Below are positions 6,175 to 12,402 of a DNA stretch of 12,402 nucleotides, piece by piece. The position numbers were made by a program, and so were the translations under genes. The notes beneath the pieces are model-generated. The model saw nothing but the letters and a program-made list of their open reading frames with translations, was not told where the DNA came from and did no database searches. Source of the stretch: DASWHX01 sp036397995 (GTDB lineage Bacteria; Bacteroidota; Bacteroidia; Cytophagales; Cyclobacteriaceae). Numbering within the stretch: position 1 is the stretch's first letter; every line of letters starts with the position of its first letter. The stretch is from NCBI GenBank assembly GCA_036397995.1, contig DASWHX010000194.1, positions 1 through 12,402 on the forward strand. Reading direction: 5' to 3'.

Positions 6175-8712
6175 ATGAAGCCACATTTATTAAAGACAAT
6201 ATTAATATTACCCGGTTTTATATTGCTAACAGTTTCGCTAACAGTATTTAGCCAGGCTCCCAGGCAAAAAAGTTCTTCAGAGATTTTAATGGACATTAAG
6301 AAATTGAATGTATTAGGAAATGTGCTTTATATTGCAGCTCATCCGGATGATGAAAATACCCGGTTAATTGGATACCTGGCCAATGAAAGATTATTCAACA
6401 CGGCATATTTGTCAATGACGCGTGGTGACGGCGGCCAAAATCTTGTCGGCCCGGAAATCAGCGAGTTACTGGGAATCATCAGAACTCAGGAATTACTGGC
6501 AGCCCGCAGAACAGATGGAAGTGAACAGTTTTTTACAAGAGCTAATGATTTTGGATATTCAAAATCGGCAGATGAAACGCTTCAGATCTGGGACAGGGAG
6601 AAAATACTCTCGGATATTATTTGGGTGATAAGGAATTTTCAGCCGGATGTGATCATCACCCGGTTTCCTCCTGATGAAAGGGCAGGTCACGGCCAACACG
6701 AATCCAGCACCATTCTTGCTGAAGAGGCTTTTGATCTTGCCAAAGAAATAAACGCATTTCCCGAGCAATTAAGATACACGTCCGTTTGGCAGCCGGCGCG
6801 CCTCCTCTGGAACACTGGAAGATTTTGGAGTCAAAACGTGAACGATTCTGATCCGGGAGTTATCTCCATTAACACAGGGGAGTATAATCCGTACTTGGGT
6901 AAATCGTATCCAGAAATTGCAGCCACAAGCCGAAGTATGCATAAGAGTCAGGGATTCGGCAGTAGCGGGTTACGGGGAGAGGCAATTGAGTATCTTATTT
7001 CAAAGAAAGGTTCAGCGGCTAATGAAGATTTGATGGATGGAATTGATTATTCCTGGAATCGTGTAAAGGGAGGTCTCAGGATAAAAGCCCGGGTGGACAA
7101 AGCAATTAGCAGCTACAATGTTTCAAATCCTTCCGAATCTGTTCCGCAATTACTTGAAATCAGAAGGGAATTGCTGAAGCTGGAGGATGCATTTTGGAGA
7201 GAAAGAAAAATCAAAGAAATTAATGATTTGATCAAACATTGCATGGGTTTATACCTTGAGATGAAATCTCAGGAGCCAATGTTGACCCACGGTGACAGCC
7301 TGAAAATAGGAGTGGAAGCCATCAACAGATCTCAAATTGAAGCGGTTTTTTCGGAGATACACATTCCATCTATAGGTATTTCTGCTAAGGTTAACAAGTC
7401 AATGAATTACAATAATCGAATTGAAGAACAACTCTCAGCCATTATCCCAACAACCCTGGCAACGACACAACCTTATTGGCTAATAGAAAATGGAACTTTA
7501 GGTGTTTATAGGGTAGATGACCAACAACTTGTCGGTAAACCCGAAAATAATCCCGCAATTGTTGGGGAGTTTACCGTTTCCATTGCTGGTGAGAATATGA
7601 AGTTTTCGACTCCGGTTATTTACAAGTGGACCGATCCGGTAAAAGGTGAATTATACAGACCACTGTCAATTACACCACCGGCATTTGTTGAAATTGAACA
7701 AAAAGTACTGATGTTTCCCAATGACAAGCCCAAAGATGTGCAGGTTCGTGTGAAGTCAGCCCGGGAAACAATCAGGGGAGAATTAATTTTACAGGTTCCT
7801 GATGGTTGGAAGGTGAGTCCTGCATCCCGCATTGTCGAAATTAATTCAAAGGGTGAGGAGAAAGTTTACGATTTTATTATTCTGCCGCCAAAAGATCAGC
7901 AGATAGCGGAGGTAAAGCCCATAATAAATATAGATGATGGAACATCAAGCAATAAGAAACTGATTACGATAGAATATGACCATTTGCCAACTCAAATTTT
8001 GTTTCCGGAATCCTCTTCGAAAATTGTAAGGGTTGAAATTGAAAGAATGGGCGACAGGGTTGGATATATAATGGGAGCGGGCGACGAAATACCCGAAAGC
8101 CTTGAACAAATAGGGTATTCAGTTTGGAAGATGATGGATGATGAAGTAACTCCTGAAAATCTAAAACAACTTGATGCAGTAATATTAGGTGTGCGGGTTC
8201 TTAATACAAACGATCGGATCCGATTTCAAATGCCTGCACTATTAGGGTATGTGAAAAATGGAGGAACCCTGGTGGTTCAGTATAATACTACCGGCAGATT
8301 GAAAACTAATGAATTCTCCCCATATCCTTTAAGAATTTCAAGAGACCGGGTGGCGGAAGAAAATGCCCAGGTTGAAATTCTTTTGCCTGATCATCCTGCA
8401 TTAACTACACCAAACAAAATTTCCCAATCAGATTTCGAGGGTTGGGTTCAGGAGCGAGGCTTGTATTTCCCAAATGAATGGTCTGAAGAGTACGACGCGC
8501 TTTTATCAAGTCATGATCAGGGGGAAGACCCCAAAAATGGCGGACTATTGGTAGCTAAATATGGAGAGGGGTATTATGTTTATAGCGGTTATGCCTGGTT
8601 TAGAGAATTGCCGGCCGGAGTCCCCGGTGCATACAGACTTTTCACTAATCTGATTTCTTTAGGACAAAAAGAAAAACCCAGGGAAACGAAAGTTGGCCGG
8701 AATCAGAAATAG
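6175..8712 (+). CDS. secreted multidomain PIG-L/LmbE-family N-deacetylase
   Basis: This 845-residue protein has an N-terminal zinc N-deacetylase domain of the PIG-L/LmbE/MshB family (about residues 45-290). The metal motif A-H-P-D-D-E has H56 and D59 as ligands and D58 as the likely catalytic base; the third ligand is H175 in H-G-Q-H. Family members remove acetyl from N-acetylglucosamine-type groups. A hydrophobic N-terminus ending in V-F-S-Q-A is a probable Sec signal peptide. After the catalytic domain lie a helical segment (about 290-350), beta-rich regions including an Ig/NEW3-like stretch (about 497-600), and a C-terminal alpha/beta region (about 620-830) resembling a glutamine-amidotransferase/ThuA-like fold with L-D-A-V-I-L-G-V and G-G-T-L-V-V-Q-Y. 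It is much longer than the roughly 230-300 residues of simple PIG-L enzymes. It lies 21 bases upstream of the small membrane protein gene, in one likely operon. The substrate is unknown. Confidence 0.9.
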   Translation: MKPHLLKTILILPGFILLTVSLTVFSQAPRQKSSSEILMDIKKLNVLGNVLYIAAHPDDENTRLIGYLANERLFNTAYLSMTRGDGGQNLVGPEISELLGIIRTQELLAARRTDGSEQFFTRANDFGYSKSADETLQIWDREKILSDIIWVIRNFQPDVIITRFPPDERAGHGQHESSTILAEEAFDLAKEINAFPEQLRYTSVWQPARLLWNTGRFWSQNVNDSDPGVISINTGEYNPYLGKSYPEIAATSRSMHKSQGFGSSGLRGEAIEYLISKKGSAANEDLMDGIDYSWNRVKGGLRIKARVDKAISSYNVSNPSESVPQLLEIRRELLKLEDAFWRERKIKEINDLIKHCMGLYLEMKSQEPMLTHGDSLKIGVEAINRSQIEAVFSEIHIPSIGISAKVNKSMNYNNRIEEQLSAIIPTTLATTQPYWLIENGTLGVYRVDDQQLVGKPENNPAIVGEFTVSIAGENMKFSTPVIYKWTDPVKGELYRPLSITPPAFVEIEQKVLMFPNDKPKDVQVRVKSARETIRGELILQVPDGWKVSPASRIVEINSKGEEKVYDFIILPPKDQQIAEVKPIINIDDGTSSNKKLITIEYDHLPTQILFPESSSKIVRVEIERMGDRVGYIMGAGDEIPESLEQIGYSVWKMMDDEVTPENLKQLDAVILGVRVLNTNDRIRFQMPALLGYVKNGGTLVVQYNTTGRLKTNEFSPYPLRISRDRVAEENAQVEILLPDHPALTTPNKISQSDFEGWVQERGLYFPNEWSEEYDALLSSHDQGEDPKNGGLLVAKYGEGYYVYSGYAWFRELPAGVPGAYRLFTNLISLGQKEKPRETKVGRNQK

Positions 8713-8733
8713 AAAAACTGAAATTTAAAAATT

Positions 8734-8883
8734 ATGGAAAAACCACCGGAACGAAATGATTCCCAGGATGATGAATTATTACCCTCTTCCTTTGGTTCCT
8801 GGAAAAAACTTTACACCATTGTTTTGGGAACTCTCTTCATTCTTATCATTATTTTTTACCTGATGACTACCTTTCTTTCATGA
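8734..8883 (+). CDS. small single-helix membrane protein (49 aa) coupled to the symporter
   Basis: An ATG at 8734-8736 opens 49 codons ending in TGA at 8881-8883, which overlaps the symporter ATG as ATGA. The protein has an acidic, proline-containing N-terminal part (M-E-K-P-P-E-R-N-D, then Q-D-D-E), then F-G-S-W-K-K-L-Y, and a single hydrophobic helix at about residues 27-44. Short one-helix proteins of this design just upstream of sodium:solute symporters recur in Bacteroidota to my knowledge, but I know of no established function. Tight translational coupling and the membrane helix suggest an accessory subunit or stabiliser of the symporter; this is inference. With a lysine pair before the helix and an acidic N-terminus, its orientation is unclear. 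It is too short for many gene callers and may be missed in routine annotation. Confidence 0.8.
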   Translation: MEKPPERNDSQDDELLPSSFGSWKKLYTIVLGTLFILIIIFYLMTTFLS

Positions 8884-10574
8884 CTACGATTGATTGGATA
8901 GTCTTATTTGGCACTTTATTCTTCATAGTCGGTTATGGAGTTTGGAAAACAAAAGGATCAAAAAATATTGAAGGATATTTGCTTGGCGATAAAAGTCTGA
9001 AATGGTGGACGATCGGACTTTCAGTAATGGCGACCCAGGCCAGCGCCATCACATTTCTGTCCACTCCCGGTCAGGCATTTGAAGATGGAATGCGATTCAT
9101 CCAGTTTTATTTCGGTTTGCCTTTGGCCATGGTAATCCTTTCTATAACGGCCATACCTATTTACTATCGGCTAAAAGTTTATACAGCGTATGAATACCTT
9201 GAGACAAGGTTCGACCTAAAAACCCGCTCCCTGGCGGCTTTTCTATTTTTGATTCAAAGGGGTTTGGGCGCCGGAATTACCATTTATGCTCCCGCCATTA
9301 TTCTTTCTACCATTTTGGGATGGACACTCACCATGACAGTTTTGCTCATTGGGATTCTTGTTATTATTTATACAGTTTCCGGTGGATCGAGAGCTGTAAG
9401 CCAGACTCAGAAGCAGCAAATGGCCGTCATGATGGGTGGGATGATACTGGCAGGAATAATGGTTGTCCATTACTTGCCCGAACACGTGTCATTCGGGGAT
9501 GCTGTAAAAGTTGCAGGAAAGATGGGGAAAATGAATGTTGTCAGTCTAAACTTTGATTTATCAGACAGATATAATATCTGGTCTGGCTTGATAGGAGGGA
9601 TGTTTCTGGCACTTTCCTATTTTGGAACCGACCAAAGCCAGGTGGCACGGTATCTGGGTGGAAAATCAATCACTGAAAGCAGGCTTGGTTTGCTATTCAA
9701 TGGTTTGCTTAAAGTTCCCATGCAGTTTCTAATCCTTTTTATTGGAGTAATGGTATTTGTTTTCTATCAATTTACAATGCCGCCCGTATTTTTTAATGAA
9801 AGTGCCAAGCAGTTACTTTATGATACGCCGGCAAAAGATCAGGTAGAGTTATTAGAAAAAAGACATGAGGAAATTTACAATCAGAAGAAATCCGCAGTTA
9901 ATAATCTAATTATTGCAATGCGGCATGGAAATACGTTGGCGGAGGAGGAATCTATTTCCGACATCAATCGTGCCATGGCGGAATCCAATGCAATAAAGAC
10001 CGAGATTTCCGGAATAGTTGAAGAACAGCTGCCAGGAGCAAATCCACGAGATACAGATTATGTATTTATAACCTTTGTGATGGAGAATCTTCCGGTGGGA
10101 TTAGTTGGCTTAATTCTGGCAGTAATATTTTCAGCTGCCATGAGTTCTTCCTCTTCAGAGCTGAATGCTTTGTCATCAACTACCACAGTAGATATTTATA
10201 AAAGATCAATCAGAAAAGTAGGATCGGAACGCCATTACCTCAATTCCAGCAAACTCTTTACATTAATGTGGGGGCTGTTTGCAATTGGATTTGCATTATT
10301 TGCCGCACGTCTCGAAAATTTAATTCAGGCAGTAAATATTATCGGTTCAATTTTTTATGGAACTATTTTAGGTATTTTCCTTGCAGCTTTTTATTTCAAG
10401 AAAATAAAATCCAACGCGGTGTTTTATGCAGCTTTGGCAGCTCAACTGGTAGTTCTCTATTGTTATTTTAGGACCAATATCGCATTTCTACTCTATAATA
10501 TTATTGGCTGTGTATTAGTCATAACACTTGGGTATATTTTCGAAATGTTTTTTAGATCCAGGAATGTTCAATAA
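8880..10574 (+). CDS. sodium:solute symporter (SSS family)
   Basis: This 564-residue polytopic protein belongs to the sodium:solute symporter family (SSF/SLC5-like, LeuT fold). The N-terminal region shows the family pattern: a first helix at about residues 5-22, then E-G-Y-L-L-G-D-K-S-L-K-W-W and S-V-M-A-T-Q-A-S-A-I-T-F-L-S. The signature S418-A-A-M-S-S-S-S-S426, followed by N-A-L-S-S-T-T-T-V-D-I-Y, matches the helix that supplies sodium-site serines in vSGLT-like transporters. Between about residues 306 and 393 there is a hydrophilic, charged, helix-prone insert, probably a loop between membrane helices. The start overlaps the stop of the 49-residue protein (ATGA), and PIG-L deacetylase lies upstream, so the imported solute may be a product of that enzyme. 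The substrate (sugar, amino acid, sialic acid or other) cannot be assigned from sequence alone. Confidence 0.93.
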   Translation: MTTIDWIVLFGTLFFIVGYGVWKTKGSKNIEGYLLGDKSLKWWTIGLSVMATQASAITFLSTPGQAFEDGMRFIQFYFGLPLAMVILSITAIPIYYRLKVYTAYEYLETRFDLKTRSLAAFLFLIQRGLGAGITIYAPAIILSTILGWTLTMTVLLIGILVIIYTVSGGSRAVSQTQKQQMAVMMGGMILAGIMVVHYLPEHVSFGDAVKVAGKMGKMNVVSLNFDLSDRYNIWSGLIGGMFLALSYFGTDQSQVARYLGGKSITESRLGLLFNGLLKVPMQFLILFIGVMVFVFYQFTMPPVFFNESAKQLLYDTPAKDQVELLEKRHEEIYNQKKSAVNNLIIAMRHGNTLAEEESISDINRAMAESNAIKTEISGIVEEQLPGANPRDTDYVFITFVMENLPVGLVGLILAVIFSAAMSSSSSELNALSSTTTVDIYKRSIRKVGSERHYLNSSKLFTLMWGLFAIGFALFAARLENLIQAVNIIGSIFYGTILGIFLAAFYFKKIKSNAVFYAALAAQLVVLYCYFRTNIAFLLYNIIGCVLVITLGYIFEMFFRSRNVQ

Positions 10575-10575
10575 A

Positions 10576-10602
10576 AAAACACCGGCTTGTGGCCAGTGTT
10601 TT
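10576..10602. terminator. bidirectional rho-independent-type terminator
   Basis: AAAACAC-C-GGC (10576-10586) pairs with GCC-A-GTGTTTT (10592-10602) around a 5-base loop, with one C/A mismatch. The hairpin starts two bases after the symporter stop. On the + strand it runs into TTTTCTATTATT; on the minus strand it is followed by a run of seven Ts. It lies between convergent genes and can serve the symporter operon and the DUF2911 gene. Confidence 0.75.
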
Positions 10603-10628
10603 CTATTATTGTCTTTATAAAGCTGCAA

Positions 10629-11522
10629 TTACTTTTTGTTCCATTCAGCAACTTTTGTGTCAACTCTTGGCTTTAAAGTAGTATTGTAGAAGTTCAAAGT
10701 TCCGCCGGTGACTGTTTCTCCTGCCTTATAGAGCTCGTTGACAGTGGCGACAGCTTCTTTGTATTTTCCAAGTTTTGCCTGGATATCAGCTTTAGTTTCA
10801 AGATTGAAGATTGATTTATTGATCTCGCAAGCTTTTGTCATCCATTCAAGAGCTTTATTCAAATCCTTATTATTGTTGTAGTAATAATTTGCTGAAGTAG
10901 CATAAAGGGAACCAACGCCCGCCATGGGATTTCGCATCGCTTCATCTATTTGCTTCACAATGAGAGCATCGGCATTCGCATCAATAAGTACGGAAATATG
11001 AGCATTTTCCCACATCAGATCCAATGTCGCGGTACTTTCGGGAGTGATATTGTTTATACCGAAGGTCAAAGTTTCGACTATATTAGCGGGTTTCATCGCT
11101 TTTATCACAAAACTGGCCATCTCATCTTCAACTTTGTAATCGTCAGTATTTCCACCCACAGATAAATCCTTGTACAGGATAAATTTCCATTCATCGCCAC
11201 CGGGAATAGTGTAAATGGCATAGGTCCCTGCAGGTACCTCCTTACCGTTAACTTTCACATCCGTGCTAAAGGAAATTTGAGTTCCGGAATTAGCTCCGGT
11301 TCTCCATATATCACCATACTGAAGAAGATACCCATCTCCGGTTCCAAAAATATTTCTTCCTTTGACACTCGGCCTGGAATACTCCATTTTGATTTCAGTT
11401 AGCCCCACCATTTGGGAAAAGGTTGCGAATGGGCTGGGTGCGGGAGTCTGAATGGATTGCGCATTAGCAATAAATGCGGTAAAAAGCAGTACTACTAGTA
11501 GATTTATTTTTTTCATTTTCAT
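10629..11522 (-). CDS. secreted DUF2911 domain protein
   Basis: This 297-residue protein starts with a clear Sec signal peptide (K-K-I-N, a hydrophobic core, then I-A-N-A before Q22). The next about 150 residues fit the DUF2911 family (PF11138), common in Bacteroidota and of unknown function. Its recognisable blocks are Y-S-R-P-S-V-K-G-R at 48-56, W-R-T-G-A-N at 73-78 and G-T-Y-A-I-Y-T-I-P-G at 99-108. The C-terminal about 100 residues are helical and TPR-like (for example L-E-W-M-T-K-A-C-E-I and L-G-K-Y-K-E-A). It is a clear paralogue of the gene to its right, with the same order of domains. A 175-base gap and a hairpin separate the two, so it probably has its own promoter. Location is probably periplasm or outer membrane; no enzymatic residues can be claimed. 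Confidence 0.9.
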   Translation of the reverse strand: MKMKKINLLVVLLFTAFIANAQSIQTPAPSPFATFSQMVGLTEIKMEYSRPSVKGRNIFGTGDGYLLQYGDIWRTGANSGTQISFSTDVKVNGKEVPAGTYAIYTIPGGDEWKFILYKDLSVGGNTDDYKVEDEMASFVIKAMKPANIVETLTFGINNITPESTATLDLMWENAHISVLIDANADALIVKQIDEAMRNPMAGVGSLYATSANYYYNNNKDLNKALEWMTKACEINKSIFNLETKADIQAKLGKYKEAVATVNELYKAGETVTGGTLNFYNTTLKPRVDTKVAEWNKK

Positions 11523-11541
11523 ATTGTGTTTGTTAGGATGC

Positions 11542-11549
11542 CAAATTTA
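11542..11549 (-). promoter_or_regulatory. candidate -7 promoter box for the DUF2911 gene
   Basis: On the minus strand TAAATTTG matches the Bacteroidota -7 consensus TAnnTTTG, 19 bases upstream of the ATG at 11520-11522. No TTG element is visible at the expected -33 distance and the implied leader is very short, so this is tentative. Confidence 0.25.
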
Positions 11550-11652
11550 ATAAATGAAATGAATATCTAAGAATGTATTTTAGATATGATTGGCCTAATT
11601 GAATAGAAAATTGAATGCAATTTTGAATTTTATTTGATTTTAAGGGGAAGAA

Positions 11653-11682
11653 CAGGTTTTCAAAATAAATATTGAAAACCTG
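11653..11682 (-). terminator. perfect 11-bp stem-loop after the right-hand DUF2911 gene
   Basis: CAGGTTTTCAA (11653-11663) and TTGAAAACCTG (11672-11682) are perfect inverted copies with an 8-base loop, 15 bases past the stop codon of the minus-strand gene at 11698. On that strand the stem is followed by TTCTTCCCCTT, a pyrimidine-rich but imperfect T-tract. It is either a terminator or a 3'-end-stabilising hairpin separating the two DUF2911 genes. Confidence 0.65.
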
Positions 11683-11697
11683 CCTCAAGTGCAATAA

Positions 11698-12402
11698 TTA
11701 TTTTTTAGCTGATTTATAACCCGCCATTTCCTTTTTTGTATACCGCACATAATCATCATTGCCTTGTTCTGTCGCGATCTTAATAGCAAGTTCAGCTGTT
11801 TTAATCGCTGAGACATTGTCTCCTAATTTTGATTGAATCTGAGCTTTCACCCTGTATGCCCAATAAGCGTTTTCAGTGTTATTAATATAAACGTCAATCC
11901 ATGCTAATGCATTTTTAAGATCCTTATTCAAAGTATTATAGTAATTTGCCGCCGCAAAGAAATCTCCAGGTTTCGCCTCTTCAGGCTTACTCATTATTTC
12001 TTCAATGCTCGCCAATGTCTTTTCCTGATCATAACTTTTGATATTCATTTGAACTTTTACATTACCCCATGCAAAACCCAGAATTCCAGAAACATCGGAC
12101 ATGGGTGTTAAATAGAATTCAAAAACCTCCAATGGTTCTCGTGTTGAAATTGTTGGAACGGTTATCCTTTCCAAATCCTGACTTTCATCGTACTCGGTTC
12201 CCCAGCTTATTTTCTTATTGATGATAACAGTCCATTCCTGTTCTCCGGGAATTGAATAAAAGGAATAAGTACCCGCCGGAATCCTTTTACCTTCAAGTTC
12301 CACATCAGCGGAGATTGTGATTTTAGTAGAAAGATTTGCTCCGGTTCTCCAGACCTGCCCGACAGGTGTCAGCTCCGCAAAAAGATCCCTTCCCTTCATG
12401 CT
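11698..12402 (-). CDS. DUF2911 domain protein, N-terminus outside window
   Basis: The frame is open to the right edge, where S-M-K-G-R-D-L-F aligns with S-V-K-G-R-N-I-F at residues 52-59 of the neighbouring DUF2911 protein. About 51 N-terminal residues, including the expected signal peptide, therefore lie outside. The ATG at 12397-12399 is internal. The 234 visible residues keep W-R-T-G-A-N and G-T-Y-S-F-Y-S-I-P-G, then a helical TPR-like C-terminal part (Y-Y-N-T-L-N-K-D-L-K-N-A-L-A-W-I, then A-Y-R-V-K-A-Q-I-Q-S-K-L-G-D). Similarity to the left-hand gene along its full length indicates tandem duplication followed by strong divergence. Function is unknown; an exported location is inferred from the paralogue. 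Confidence 0.88.
   Translation of the reverse strand, partial: SMKGRDLFAELTPVGQVWRTGANLSTKITISADVELEGKRIPAGTYSFYSIPGEQEWTVIINKKISWGTEYDESQDLERITVPTISTREPLEVFEFYLTPMSDVSGILGFAWGNVKVQMNIKSYDQEKTLASIEEIMSKPEEAKPGDFFAAANYYNTLNKDLKNALAWIDVYINNTENAYWAYRVKAQIQSKLGDNVSAIKTAELAIKIATEQGNDDYVRYTKKEMAGYKSAKK

Noticed and set aside
9243..9556. Overlapping frames on both strands within the symporter gene
   Set aside because: They are out of frame with a clear SSS transporter; their composition (many Asn, His and Cys) is that of shadow frames.
1..12402. CRISPR arrays, insertion sequences, tRNA or rRNA genes, prophage or integration sites
   Set aside because: I saw no regularly spaced repeats, transposase or integrase frames, terminal inverted repeats around a gene, or tRNA-like segments.

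Overview
The window is a stretch of a Bacteroidota chromosome, most likely of the Cytophagales type. This is an inference from three things: tandem DUF2911 proteins, a TlpA-like thioredoxin, and start sites without clear Shine-Dalgarno sequences. I see no mobile element, phage gene, CRISPR array, tRNA or rRNA. Genes are packed tightly, and no gap without a gene exceeds about 190 bases.

Layout. At the left edge is the 3' part of a TlpA/thioredoxin-like gene (+), with its W-C-P-N-C redox motif just inside the window. It converges on a RhlE-like DEAD-box RNA helicase (-), which starts at TTG. Diverging from the helicase is a lipoprotein serine hydrolase of the beta-lactamase/LACTB type (+). This gene ends tail to tail, with a 4-base overlap, against a second secreted serine hydrolase (-). 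The second hydrolase is the downstream member of a tightly coupled two-gene operon with a D-aminoacylase-like amidohydrolase lipoprotein. A 189-base divergent intergenic region with several inverted and direct repeats separates that operon from a three-gene operon on the + strand. That operon encodes a large secreted PIG-L/LmbE-type deacetylase, a 49-residue one-helix membrane protein, and a sodium:solute symporter. A probable bidirectional terminator follows. The right edge holds two tandem DUF2911 proteins (-), the second cut by the window end.

How the genes may work together. The central block (about 1.8-10.6 kb) is rich in exported hydrolases that act on amide or ester bonds: two penicillin-binding-protein-like serine hydrolases, an N-acyl-D-amino-acid deacylase homologue and a zinc N-deacetylase homologue. 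A symporter is encoded next to them. A plausible reading is an extracytoplasmic scavenging module that trims N-acylated or D-amino-acid-containing compounds, such as cell-wall fragments or N-acyl amino acids, and imports a product. The gene adjacency is seen directly; the shared substrate is inference. The points most worth following are the small membrane protein whose stop overlaps the symporter start (ATGA), the apparent Cys-to-Asp change at the metal-bridging position of the D-aminoacylase homologue, and the multidomain PIG-L protein.
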